Translations under genes and position numbers: made by a program
Source of the DNA: Skeletonema tropicum
Lineage: Eukaryota > Bacillariophyta > Thalassiosirophyceae > Thalassiosirales > Thalassiosiraceae
Length of the DNA: 64,000 bases
Assembly (NCBI GenBank): GCA_037178625.1
Contig: JAWZXG010000027.1
Location: 124,001-188,000 of the forward strand
Reading direction: 5' to 3'
Shown here: piece by piece, positions 46,460-56,398 of the stretch
Position numbering within the stretch: the stretch's first letter is position 1
Layout of the letters: the number at the start of each line of letters is the position of its first letter
The notes under the pieces: model-generated
The model's input: only the letters and a program-made list of their open reading frames with translations
Databases searched by the model: none
What the model was told of the DNA's origin: nothing

Positions 46460-46912
46460 TTACTGCTGTCTGTAACCAGCATATGCCAGACCAAGCATCT
46501 TGGAGTATTCGAGATCCAACTGATCCAAAGCTGATTCATCATATTCCTCGTCGAAATCTCCCAAAAGATCATCCATCAGCAGAAGATCTGAGTGACACTC
46601 GTAGGACACTCTTGTACGTCGCTTGATGGTAGAGCATCCTTTTAAGCTTGTACGAGACATATTAGGCTCGTCGAAGCTGTACGCTGACTTTCTGACAACG
46701 GGGATAGAGTAGTAGAGGAACGGATCGTCTTGCTTCAGTGATTGGAGCTCTTCTGCACTCAGGGTACTGATATCGATTTCTATCGGCTCTTGCTTGAAGG
46801 GTGCAGTCGATGTGTGCACTGGTACGGACATGGACATGGACATGGAAGAAGCCGAGGATTGGTCCTTCTTGATGAAGGGAGTCGTTGTCTTGGTTGATCT
46901 GTCGTTGCACAT
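46460..46912 (-). CDS. Small diatom protein family, member 4 (150 aa)
   Basis: The start is chosen at MCNDRSTK by alignment with the other members; an in-frame ATG lies 17 codons upstream. The core is kept, with some changes (DPFLYYSIPVVRKSAYSFDE; NMSRTSLKGC; RRTRVSYECHSDLL; APFKQEPIEID) and the C-terminus is GYRQQ. It is head-to-head with member 5, about 650 bp apart. Confidence 0.68.
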   Translation of the reverse strand: MCNDRSTKTTTPFIKKDQSSASSMSMSMSVPVHTSTAPFKQEPIEIDISTLSAEELQSLKQDDPFLYYSIPVVRKSAYSFDEPNMSRTSLKGCSTIKRRTRVSYECHSDLLLMDDLLGDFDEEYDESALDQLDLEYSKMLGLAYAGYRQQ

Positions 46913-47462
46913 TGTATTGTGAGGATGTAAGTAGTTGTGTGACTGCAAGAAGTCAGTTGACAATGTAGCTCGGTTTGTTGTAGTCTATTGAATGATTAAA
47001 TAATTTATGCGATGATACAAAAATAGAGCCAGTTCCTATTCGCTTGTATTGAGGCCAAAGCAAGAGCTGACAAAGGGACGAAATCGAAATTGCAGTTTTC
47101 TTTGGAAAGAATGGTAGGCCTCTTCTGTAAGTAGGCTAAGTTGTTAAGTAAACTGAGAACTGCAGTAAATGATGCATGCAAAAGACTATCACCAGTACCC
47201 AATGCGTTCTCGTTTGCCCAACGAGTTAACCTTTTCGTCAAAGATTAGGAAACGATATACTTGTGCTATAATTGGAAGTACACAATATGAAACAAATAGA
47301 TATGCATCATTTACCACCTCTCAGTTTACTTCGCCTCACTCAGCCAAATCACCGTTACTACTTACCTAAGTAAAGTTTTCTTTCCCTGTGCAGACTAATC
47401 CCGGCTTGTCTCGATGCAAGCAGAGATCCTCGAAGCACCTGACCAAACAGCATTTGCACATC

Positions 47463-47475
47463 GCATAAATTATTC
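47463..47475 (+). promoter_or_regulatory. Conserved AT-rich core upstream of the small-gene family
   Basis: GCATAAATTATTC sits about 85 bp before the start of member 5. It is found at the equivalent place upstream of every member, in the proper orientation, inside a longer conserved block (CATCGCATAAATTATTCAAC). A TATA-like role is inferred. Confidence 0.35.
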
Positions 47476-47558
47476 AACCATCAAGCCTAACAAGCTGCTT
47501 CATTGTCAACAACTTACTTCTCTATTAGTCGCACATCTACTTACATCCTCACAATACA

Positions 47559-48005
47559 ATGTGCAACGACAGATCAACCAAGACCACAACTCCCTTCATC
47601 AAGAACAAGAAGGACCAATCCTCTGCTTCTTCCATGTACATGTCCATGTCTGCACCAGTGCACACAGCTACTGTAATCTGCAACCCAGAACCGATAGAAA
47701 TCGATATCAGTACCCTGAGTGCAGAAGAGCTCCAATCACTGAAGCAAGATGACTCGTTCCTCTACTACTCTATCCCCGTTGTCAGAAAGTCAGCGTACAG
47801 CTTCGATGAGCCCGATATGTCTCGTACAAACTTAAAAGGATGCACTACCATCAAGCGACGTACAAGAGTGTCCTGCGAGTGTCACTCAGATCTCCTCCTG
47901 ATGGATGATCTTTTGGGAGATTTCGACGACGAATGTGATGAATCAGCTTTGGATCAGTTGGGTCTTGAGTTCTCCAAGATGCTTGGTCTGGTATATGCTG
48001 CATAG
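47559..48005 (+). CDS. Small diatom protein family, member 5 (148 aa)
   Basis: Complete ORF with the same core (DSFLYYSIPVVRKSAYSF; TTIKRRTRVSCECHSDLL) and the AYAA-type end (LGLVYAA). Upstream it is almost identical to member 3, and downstream flanks are also shared, so members 3 and 5 arose by a recent duplication of a several-kb segment. Confidence 0.68.
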   Translation: MCNDRSTKTTTPFIKNKKDQSSASSMYMSMSAPVHTATVICNPEPIEIDISTLSAEELQSLKQDDSFLYYSIPVVRKSAYSFDEPDMSRTNLKGCTTIKRRTRVSCECHSDLLLMDDLLGDFDDECDESALDQLGLEFSKMLGLVYAA

Positions 48006-48009
48006 ACAG

Positions 48010-48949
48010 CCGCAAGACGCGAAATGAAATTGTCACTACATGTAGGATTGAAGATGACTTTGTAAAAGACTATATATTAGTAGAATAGAACAGAAGTAAG
48101 AAGTAACATTGCTTGAAGTATAATTATATGTTGTAATCCAACCTTGCGCGCCCATCTATTATTCACGCACACTCTTTTCCTTTTTTGATTTTGTTGCTCT
48201 ACAATACCTCTTATTCAGATCCATGCCATGCCATGCCATCACCTGCTGCTGGCAACTCTATTGTGGAGTGAATTGTATTTTGGAACTTTAGAAGGATATA
48301 TATTGTCTAAGATCTGAGACTCAAATCTAAGTAGTCATGATAAGCGTTCCATCCTTACATTCGTGGCCAGCTCTGTCGTATTGGCAAATACATGCGTATG
48401 GTTTAGTCTAGATAGTTGTTCATCAACACTCCTAAAATCTACCAACTATCCAGTCTCATTTGGCTGAATTAGTAGGACTTGTCCGGCTCAACACAACCCG
48501 GGCCGTTTTGTAGATGTGCACTGCGCACTGTGCACTGCTGTATACCAAGTAACTCATATTATTCTACCTCATTTTGCTGCTCTACACAGCACAACTCAAT
48601 TTCACTCGAGCATTTGCCCTTTGCTCTGACAGCACGGTCAGCTGCACTCGATCCATGCGATGCACCTCACGCCACCCGATCTTCATGTATCGCTAACCTC
48701 TCTTTTTCGCGAGAAAGTACTGATTCTTTTAGCCTCTTTTTTAGGGCCTTTTAGAGCGGCATAGAAGCACCCAACAAACCTATGTGCAGACGTACTTTAA
48801 ATTTCTGAATGGTGCGAGAGAGTACGATACTGATTCTCTAGAGAAGATACCAATCTCATTTGTGGCGCGCTTATCAATCACTCAGGCCATGCTAAGCGCT
48901 CAGCCAGCTACAACTAACCCGACAATAGTGACACAAGCTCAGGGTTTTT
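48010..48949. other. Intergenic, no supported gene
   Basis: The first 360 bp repeat the downstream flank of member 3 (45300-45620). The rest has only short ORFs without recognisable features. Confidence 0.45.
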
Positions 48950-49132
48950 GGTTCACGCCTATTCACGTTGTGTCACGCCAAACCACGTCAGCAGCGGCGT
49001 GACGCCAATGCACGCCATTCACGCCGGGCGTCACGCCAATACGCCATTCACGCCCGGGCGTCACGCAAATTTACGCCATTCACGCCGGCGTCACGACAAT
49101 GCACGCCATTCACGCCGGGCGTCACGCCATCA
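48950..49132. repeat. CACGCC/GGCGTGA palindromic repeat cluster 1
   Basis: Degenerate tandem units of about 35-38 bp built on ACGCCATTCACGCCGGGCGT followed by CACGCCAAT. Each is rich in CGCC..GGCG palindromes. The same units occur at 49858. Confidence 0.75.
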
Positions 49133-49857
49133 AATATTGAGCGGGAACAGGCGCTCATGCTCGAAGGAGCGGAGTTTAGATAGTGGCAATATTATTATTT
49201 ATTATATTCATACATCCATAAGAGGGTGGTGCCTCAGGTCATGGTGAACAAGGAATGCAACGCAATCCACTGCCATCCTGCCTGTGCAGCTGCATTCTCT
49301 GTTCTGATGATTTTCCATGGCGGAATTTCGATGACAAGATACTAAAGTTGGAGAGACGTTCATGGTATGTCTCTTGGAGAATCATCTCCGAGTGGGTCTC
49401 CCGGTGAGAGATTCATGGCTGCTGCCCGGTCTGCTGCCTCTATCTCGCGTGTTGGGGTTGGGCCGTGACTTGAGTGACGACTTTGATGCGGGTCGTCGTC
49501 GTGAATCGCGTCGCAGCAGCAGGCCACCACAACGTTTTAGCCCAAGTGCAAAGTGAATGGGCTTTACCTGTGCAGTATTTGTGTGCACTTTTTGATTGTT
49601 TGTTTGATTGATCGCAGAAGAGGGGTACGGTGATATCTTGATACTGCCCCTCTAGAAATGGGCATGATGATGATTTTGCCCGGCCGATACTTATGATGTA
49701 GATGTAGTATCTAAAGAATTAAATTAAGATGATACCCTCAAATTAATCATAATCGATCAGATTAACAACTTTGTATTTATTTATTCGACAAGTGAACACC
49801 TCAGTACTCAACTATGATGTTGTCAGTTTACTCCTCCACCGCCCCGCTCCCATTGTT
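49133..49857. other. Between the two repeat clusters; no firm gene
   Basis: A 64-codon forward ORF at 49362-49556 ends in SRPPQRFSPSAK and could be a scrap of a retroelement, but this is too short to support. Confidence 0.35.
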
Positions 49858-50085
49858 ACACCCAACGTGACGCCAACCACGCCCCAATCTGATGGCGTGA
49901 CGCCCGGCGTGAATGGCGTCAGGGCGTCACACGCCAATTTACGTCATTCACGCCGGCGTCACGCCAATGAACGCCATTCACGCCGGGCGTCACGCCAATA
50001 CGCCATTCACGCCGGGCGTCACGCCATCAGATTGGGGCGTGAACTGGCGTGAATGGGCGTGATTGGGCGTGAACGCCAACCCTCT
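49858..50085. repeat. CACGCC/GGCGTGA cluster 2, bounded by a perfect 41-bp inverted repeat
   Basis: 49879-49919 (starting ACGCCCCAATCTGATGG) is the exact reverse complement of 50000-50040. Between them lie three tandem units of the same kind as cluster 1. The whole can fold into a long hairpin. It ends about 180 bp before a MYND gene. Confidence 0.78.
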
Positions 50086-50266
50086 TGCCAATGTACACGC
50101 AGATGTCGGGTTGGTGCAGGAAGGCAGGAGAAGAGACCATGGCATGATGATAGCATGACTGATGACTGGCGATTGCATGTGCGGAGTGAATAGTGTGCTC
50201 TGTAAATAGAGCATATCATCTTGAAGTCAGCTGACCGTCAATTTATCTTCCGAAGCGTTGGTCAAA

Positions 50267-51187
50267 ATGAGCGAAGTGAAGGAAACAGACGCATCTATGA
50301 TATTATCTTGTGCTTCGTGCGGCATCGCAGAAGTTGATGACATCAAGTTGAAGAGTTGTGCGGATTGTGATCTCGTTCGATATTGCAGCGAAACATGTCG
50401 AGATGATCACAAATCAGAGCATAACGAAGCATGCAAAATACGTGCAGCTGAAATACGTGACGAATTATTATTCAAGCAACCTGATGGCACATATCCTGGG
50501 GATTGTCCGATCTGCATGATCCCTCTGCCAATTGATGTAACGAAATCAACCATAATGAATTGTTGCGGTAAAGTTATTTGCAAAGGATGCGCTGTTGCCA
50601 ATACTAGGCGAGAGGTGGAGGCAAAATTGGTTCCATCTTGTCCATTTTGTAGAAAACCCGCATTAGAAATTTATAAGGAACATGAGAAACTAACGATGAA
50701 AAGAATAAAGGCGAACGATCCAGCTGCGATGATCTTTCAAGGAGAAGAAGAGAGTGACAAAGGAAATTATGACGCTGCATTTGAGTTGTACGCAAAGGCT
50801 GCTGAATTGGGAGATGTGGAGGCGCATTACCGACTGGCAAATATGTATCATCATGGGCGTGTTGAGAAGGATAAAGGGAAGGAAATATATCATCTGGAAG
50901 AGGCTGCTATCGGAGGGTGTCCTGCCTCCAGGCAAAATCTTGGATTCTACGAGGTGGAAACTAACGGCAATATCGAGAGAGCAGTGAAGCATTTCCTCAT
51001 AGCTGCCGCACAAGGACTAGATGAATCAATCCAAACGCTGATGGAAATTTTTAAGCAGGGGAATGTGAACAAAGAGGACCTCACCACTGCTCTTCGTGCG
51101 CATCAGGCCGCTGTAGATGCAACCAAGAGCCCACAGAGGGAAGCAGCCGAAAATAAGACGAGTAGAGACTCTCCCTTCAGCAAGTAA
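50267..51187 (+). CDS. MYND + RING-like zinc finger protein with Sel1 repeats, 306 aa
   Basis: The start is at MSEVKETD, matching the paralogue at 52672; upstream codons in frame begin only with TTG. Numbered from Met1, the MYND finger uses C15, C18, C31, C34, C40, C44, H52 and C56. A RING-like Cys-rich domain follows (CPIC at 80-83, CC at 99-100, CKGC at 105-108, CPFC at 125-128). From about 150 come Sel1/TPR-like helical repeats (AAFELYAKAAELGDVEAHYRLANMYHHG; HLEEAAIGGCPASRQNLGFYE). This domain order is typical of a family expanded in diatoms, probably protein-protein adaptors or ubiquitin ligases (inference). All zinc ligands are present. Confidence 0.85.
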   Translation: MSEVKETDASMILSCASCGIAEVDDIKLKSCADCDLVRYCSETCRDDHKSEHNEACKIRAAEIRDELLFKQPDGTYPGDCPICMIPLPIDVTKSTIMNCCGKVICKGCAVANTRREVEAKLVPSCPFCRKPALEIYKEHEKLTMKRIKANDPAAMIFQGEEESDKGNYDAAFELYAKAAELGDVEAHYRLANMYHHGRVEKDKGKEIYHLEEAAIGGCPASRQNLGFYEVETNGNIERAVKHFLIAAAQGLDESIQTLMEIFKQGNVNKEDLTTALRAHQAAVDATKSPQREAAENKTSRDSPFSK

Positions 51188-51403
51188 TAGTCAAAATGTA
51201 TCATCCTCTAGAGACTCAAATCAAAGTAATTATGATAAGCGTTCCACCCTTCCATTCGTGGCCAGCTATAGCTTCAGCAAATGCGTCGGCTCCTATGGTC
51301 TTCATAGCTGCAATAATATCTAGCTTTAAGATCAACGTAGTATTTCAAAGTGTTGGTATCCTCGGAGATGCCTATCGCAAACGCAGTCCTCTCCCAAGCA
51401 TCA

Positions 51404-51860
51404 CTACTGAGTCCCGTGACGGCACCGCAGCATCCATTCTGCACTTCCGTTCAAACTACATATTCCAAGCATTCTGGTATCAGTGGGTCCTCCCGGAGTG
51501 AACGAGAGACAAAACGTCAAACAACGATGTATATCAAATATCAAATCATATGAGAATTTATTTGTTGAAATAAATTGCACACAAAGAGGCTGGCTTGGCT
51601 TGCCGATCATTTTGTCTTTCAATGGTAAGACGATTCGCTTCAATTTGCGCGACAGCTTTGGAATGCCCTGAATTGTAGTGTTTCGAAAGTCCTTCACCGC
51701 ATATACCACATCAGATAACTCTGTGTGCACATTAAAAAAACGCATGGGTCCTCACAGAAGGCATCGTGATAGTTCTCAATGAGGTGCACATGAAGAATGC
51801 CCCCCCGTTCAATCCTTTCCAGCTTGTCGCCAAATTCTACACCGAGTAAATGCTAGGATC
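51404..51860 (-). pseudogene. Possible BspA-like LRR gene fragment
   Basis: Reverse-strand reading gives GVEFGDKLERIERGGILHVH, then LSRKLKRIVLPLKDKMI, resembling LRR_5 units such as the one at 29540-29760 (ERLHRCIVLPL). It is decayed, with several stops. The adjoining stretch to about 51213 is a dispersed repeat also found near 45563 and 48313. Confidence 0.4.
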
Positions 51861-52671
51861 TCGACGCCCAGTAATTTAATGCGTCGTCTCAATGAATAGC
51901 AGTGAGCAAACGTATACCCCTTAATCATTTCAATCTCGTCATGAAACTCCAGTTAAATTAGTTTTCGACGTTCACAGAATGCCCATGCAGGGAGTACCAT
52001 TGACACGTCTGACACAATGGGCACTTCTTGATCGCCGCCTGTGTAAACGGAATATCTCGTCATCGTCCTGCACCTCTGCCATCTTCTTCGATATAATTAA
52101 ATACATTTTATTGGTGTTTGATGAATTCGTGCCACTGCCACGCACTGATCCATAGGTACATAGGTGGGGCTTTAGGTTATTTCTGTGCTACGGTAAACTA
52201 CGTATCACTGGTATTGTAAACAAGAAAGGTATCTATGAAAATGAAAATATTCCTATATATAGCTCTTTCGCATAACCTCTTAAATGTGACCCCGACGAAA
52301 ATACTTGATGAGTGCGATAATGACCGGCTTACTCTTCCTGCTTGCTGTATGAAAATACCTGCTTCTAGCTATGTACTCTATTGAATCAAGGAATAAATCA
52401 TCCGAAAGAATTATTGAGTAGGGGTGTATTTTGAGGCTGTCAGAAACAAGACCAAAAAAATGGCTGTTGTATGTCCGTTCGTTGTGCTGGCCCTAAGTAC
52501 CGCTGAGCGGCCGTGGCATACTTTTAGGTCCGTCACGGCGAGGCGAGGCTGCGTGGTAACACTAAGAAGTCTTTCATCAATGAATAGAACCAAATACAAT
52601 AGAAGCATACTTATCGTCTTGAGTTAAAGCTAAGCGTCAGTGTCTTCTTTCCATAGAAGCGGTGGTTCAAA

Positions 52672-53496
52672 ATGAGCGAAGTGAAAGAGACGGACACATC
52701 ATTATCATCATCATCTTGTGCATCGTGCGGCATTGCGGAAGTTGATGACATCAAATTAGATAACGATGAAGCGTGCAAAATACGAGCAGCTGAGTTACGT
52801 GACGAATTGTTATTCAAAAAACCTGATGGCACACATGAAGGGGACTGTCCGATCTGTTATTTGCCGCTGTCGATTTATTTAAAGAGAACCATGTGGAAAT
52901 GTTGCAGTAAAGTTATTTGTAACGGATGCGTTGTTGCCAATCAGGAAGCATCATTGGTTGAATCTTGTCCATTTTGTAGGAAACCTGCCAGTAAAACTGA
53001 TGAGGAACGTGAGAAACTGATGATGAAACGAATAAAGGCAAATGATCCGGTTGCGATGTTATATCAAGGAAACGTAGAAAAAAAGGAAGGAAATTATGAT
53101 GCTGCATTTGGGTTGTTTTCAAAGGCTGCTGAATTGGGAGATGTGGAGGCGCATTTTTGGCTGTCACAATCGTATCAGGATGGCCTAGGTGTTGACGAGG
53201 ATTGGGGGAAGCAAATATATCATCTGGAAGAGGCAGCTATCGGAGGGCATCCCCAAGCTAGGCATTTTCTTGGAATCTATGAGATGGGAGATAACGGCAA
53301 TATCGAGAGAGGACTGAAACATTTCCTCATCGCTGCCGCACAAGGAGCAGATAGATCAATCAAATCCCTGATGGACATGTTTAAGCAGGGGTATGTGAGC
53401 AAAGAGGACCTTGCTACCGCTCTTCGTGCGCATCAGGCCGCTGTAGATGCAATGAAGAGTCCACAGAGGGAGGCAGCCGAAGACTACGGGAAGTGA
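52672..53496 (+). CDS. MYND/RING-like/Sel1 paralogue with half of the MYND finger deleted, 274 aa
   Basis: Same family as 50267 (about two thirds alike by eye). The MYND domain jumps from CASCGIAEVDDIKL to DNDEACKIRAAEL: an in-frame deletion removes the second CxxC, CxxxC and most of the finger, leaving C18, C21 and the last Cys. The RING-like Cys-rich domain (CPIC..CC..CNGC..CPFC) and the Sel1 repeats (KEGNYDAAFGLFSKAAELGDVEAHF) are intact. The ORF is otherwise clean, so it may work without a MYND domain. Short strings downstream (near 53573-53640) match those downstream of the first gene (52015-52080). Confidence 0.8.
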   Translation: MSEVKETDTSLSSSSCASCGIAEVDDIKLDNDEACKIRAAELRDELLFKKPDGTHEGDCPICYLPLSIYLKRTMWKCCSKVICNGCVVANQEASLVESCPFCRKPASKTDEEREKLMMKRIKANDPVAMLYQGNVEKKEGNYDAAFGLFSKAAELGDVEAHFWLSQSYQDGLGVDEDWGKQIYHLEEAAIGGHPQARHFLGIYEMGDNGNIERGLKHFLIAAAQGADRSIKSLMDMFKQGYVSKEDLATALRAHQAAVDAMKSPQREAAEDYGK

Positions 53497-53929
53497 AGGG
53501 CATTCTTACAAAAGTGAATAGGCAAAATTACGTTGAATAATTTTGACGGATTTATGAATTCGGACACGTTTTGCACCATTGGACAACTTCTTGATCGCCG
53601 CCTGTGTAGACGATCTCGTCATCGTCTTGCACCTCTGTGTATATTGGATTCACTTACTTTGAACTTGCACTTTTTTAAGAGTAGCCGTTTTGATGCAACT
53701 GACATCATCCTCATCTATCATGCCGTACTATAAATTATTATTATCATGCTCGATGCAACGAACTGTTTTACAAGAAATCGCACGCAACATACAAACGACG
53801 GGCGCAGGCAAACTGCCACTTTCGCGTAATAATCTATCAAATTTCACCCCATCTAAAACACTTCTTGGAGTACAATAAATTCATAATATACAAATAACAA
53901 AAGAAGGGATAAAAACCCATTTTAGATTA

Positions 53930-54128
53930 CTACACATTCGGGATCAATTTATTTTTTTTACACCTTTGGGTAGATTTTTTACATCTCGATCTACTGTAGG
54001 AATAGTATAAAAGATTTTTTACATACGATTTTTGCTTTTACTAGCGGTCGTACTATTCCTACAGTAGATCAAGATGTAAAAAATCTACCCAAAGGTGTAA
54101 AAAAAATAAATTGATCCCGAATGTGTAG
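53930..54128. mobile_element. 199-bp MITE with about 80-bp inverted repeats and TA flanks
   Basis: The left end CTACACATTCGGGATCAATT (continuing about 80 bp) is the reverse complement of the right end, with a loop of about 35 bp. TA lies on both sides (53928-53929 and 54129-54130), as for Tc1/mariner-like MITEs. No coding capacity. Confidence 0.8.
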
Positions 54129-54217
54129 TATTCAAAAGGGTAAAAATGAAGGAAGGGGTCCATTTTAACACTTCTCAAGAAAATCAAGACCAAAAATAAT
54201 GGCCGTTGCAGCGATGG

Positions 54218-55567
54218 ATGGCCATAGGAGGGGTGGCCTCAACCTGTCCGCGAAATCGTTACATGTGTAACTGCTGGCTTCCTCGCTGATGACGTAGGAA
54301 TTTAATTCCTACGTAAACTTGTACTAGGATCTGTAACATCGGGTTACATGGGTAGGGAGGCTGAACCTCTACGAAAAGTCTAACATGAAATAACCCCATT
54401 ATTAATGAACTCAACCAATTACATGCAACTTTCCAACTACATCGAGAATCAAATTCTCTCCAATACGCTTTGCAACCTCTTCCTTGTTGTAATCTGCATC
54501 ATATAATTCGACATCTTCATACTCACCAACTTCATTCTTCCGGAGCATTCGAATGTCTACCTTGTATGGCTTTGCTTCTTTCCCCCACTTCTTACTAGAC
54601 GATTGACTTATCATCCACTTGTTGTAATGTTTATCATGAATCACCATGACACGAAATGGTCGTTGCACCGTAGTAGCGTTTGCTCCATTTCCAATCTTCA
54701 CGTTTGCAATAATAACAACATCCCTCTCGATGAGAATATCCTCAGCAACTACTTCACCATCTTCATTTGATTTAATACGTTCGGGCGGAGAAGCTATCCA
54801 ACGCTGCACCAATGATTTCACTTTCCTTTCTTTGCTTGTAGAACCCATAACATGTTCTGTGCAAGCAAGGCTTGCACTTGCAGTCAGTACACAATCCTGC
54901 AACTCTTCTATTGAAGTGGAAACAATCATACTGCGGAAGCTCGACATCAACTTTTCTGCGTGGCTCTTTGAACCTGCGATTGTAGAAGTGAAGGGCGTTT
55001 GATCCTCAGCTGTCAATTCATCATCACCCCCCAGTACAATAATATCATTATCATCCTTTCCCTTCTTCCCACTGTCATTAGCCTTCGTCATTTCTTCACC
55101 GAAGCGCTTAATGCGATCTTCTATCAGCTCAGCAAAATCATCCTTACCTTCATCATTGTCGTCATCTTGCATCGCTCCAGCCGAATTGTCAGCATTCCCC
55201 TGAACATCTTCGTAAGTAAATGTGCGGGGAAGGTAGCGGATTAGTTGATCTGACTGCTTGTCAGCCCATTCATCATACTTCATTTTGTTTGACGACATAT
55301 TGTTGATGATCTATGTTGTCTATTTAATGTTCCATGGTGAATCTCTCTCTCATGGACACTATTATTTTTATTTGATGGTCGGTGGTGGTGGCTCGGGAAA
55401 CTTGTCAGCCAAATCGTTACATGTGTAACTCTCAGATGTCTCGTGGCTGCCACACTATTAGCAAAAATGGTTACAGGAGTAACTGTCCGATGTCTCGTGG
55501 CTGACAACTTGGTTACTTAGCGGAATTAGTATGGTTCTACGTACGAGGCCACCCCTCCTATGGCCAT
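54218..55567. mobile_element. Gene-bearing segment bounded by perfect 23-bp inverted repeats
   Basis: 54218-54240 (starting ATGGCCATAGGAGGGG) is the exact reverse complement of 55545-55567. Inside the ends lie subterminal GTTACATGTGTAAC strings (54256, 55415), a related GGTTACAGGAGTAAC (55470), and a twice-repeated GATGTCTCGTGGCTG (about 55434, 55488). I found no clear target duplication. It could be a non-autonomous or unknown transposon that carries a gene. Confidence 0.5.
54411..55298 (-). CDS. Unrecognised protein, 295 aa, inside the inverted-repeat segment
   Basis: A clean ATG-started ORF. The N-terminus (MSSNKMKYDEWADKQSDQLI) leads to an acidic linker (DDDNDEGKDDFAE; KKGKDDNDIIVLGGDDE). 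Then comes a helical part, then a C-terminal globular-looking domain with alternating strands (RDVVIIANVKIGNGANATT; RPFRVMVIHDKHYNKWMIS; YKVDIRMLRKNEVGEYEDV). There is no signal peptide or membrane segment. I recognise no transposase, nuclease or other known motif. It is the only gene in the segment, so it may be a passenger host gene or a protein of the element itself. Confidence 0.6.
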   Translation of the reverse strand: MSSNKMKYDEWADKQSDQLIRYLPRTFTYEDVQGNADNSAGAMQDDDNDEGKDDFAELIEDRIKRFGEEMTKANDSGKKGKDDNDIIVLGGDDELTAEDQTPFTSTIAGSKSHAEKLMSSFRSMIVSTSIEELQDCVLTASASLACTEHVMGSTSKERKVKSLVQRWIASPPERIKSNEDGEVVAEDILIERDVVIIANVKIGNGANATTVQRPFRVMVIHDKHYNKWMISQSSSKKWGKEAKPYKVDIRMLRKNEVGEYEDVELYDADYNKEEVAKRIGENLILDVVGKLHVIG

Positions 55568-55678
55568 GTACTTTTGTGCAACAACGGCAACGGTCACCGG
55601 CTTTGTGTTGTGCTCACAACTAACAACTTCCTACAACATACTCACATCATCATATTATATTGTACACCTACTTGGACG

Positions 55679-56398
55679 ATGACCATGCAGAGACGGACAA
55701 AGGCAAACAAGCAGCAGCAAACTGCATCAGCTGCCAAGGCTTCCAAAAAACACATCTCCTCATTCTCCTACAACCATGCCAAATCATCTCTAAAGAAGAC
55801 TAAATCTGCCAAGAAGAAGAAAAACAGCTTGAGCTACAGTTTGAGCTACGACACTACTACCGATGATGATCCATTAATCTTTGTCGATGATGATTTTGAA
55901 CCAAATAATGTTTCTACTGACACAACAGATGATGATCCATTAATCTTTGTGGATGATGATGTTAATCCAGCATCCTCTTCGGATTTGACAGTATCCACCA
56001 CCACCACCATGGATGATGTTTCACCACAACCATCAATGACATATCTTAAAATGTCAGGTGTAGATATTGCAGAAATCAAGGCGAAGGAATCCTTAGAATC
56101 TCAACAACCACCACCTTCATCTTCATCATTGCTACTACTTGATAATGATAATGATGCAGTTGCTTACGAGAGTAATAATTTGGGTGGTGTTATTGGAGTA
56201 GCAGTGGTGGCTGTTGGTATTATACTTGTGTTTACGGTGGTAAAAAGAGCGAGGCATCGATATTACTACAGGCAGCAACTAAATAAAAATAAAAGTCGAA
56301 GAGGAGATGGAGGAGAAGAAGTAGTAGTTAGTACTGATTTGGATTTGGAGGATGCTGTGGGTAATGGAAGTGATAGTGATGTTGTGTCGAGTGTATAG
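55679..56398 (+). CDS. DDPLIFVDDD-family single-pass membrane protein, short form (239 aa)
   Basis: The start MTMQRRTKANK shares its context with the gene at 34810-36516. The motif DDDPLIFVDDD occurs twice (62-72 and 84-94). The N-terminus is Lys-rich. A transmembrane segment lies at about 169-188 (GGVIGVAVVAVGIILVFTVV), followed by KRARHRYYYRQQL, like RGTYSRNRYQYYYQRRL of the long form. It lacks the long Asp/Glu/Asn tail and the PYPAWW end. Function unknown. It starts 112 bp outside the inverted-repeat segment. Confidence 0.7.
   Translation: MTMQRRTKANKQQQTASAAKASKKHISSFSYNHAKSSLKKTKSAKKKKNSLSYSLSYDTTTDDDPLIFVDDDFEPNNVSTDTTDDDPLIFVDDDVNPASSSDLTVSTTTTMDDVSPQPSMTYLKMSGVDIAEIKAKESLESQQPPPSSSSLLLLDNDNDAVAYESNNLGGVIGVAVVAVGIILVFTVVKRARHRYYYRQQLNKNKSRRGDGGEEVVVSTDLDLEDAVGNGSDSDVVSSV

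Noticed and set aside
49362..49556. Retrotransposon integrase tail (SRPPQRFSPSAK end)
   Set aside because: The resemblance is short and Arg-rich, and no neighbouring retroelement domain supports it.
48950..50085. CRISPR array
   Set aside because: The units are palindromic and degenerate without unique spacers, and the context is eukaryotic.
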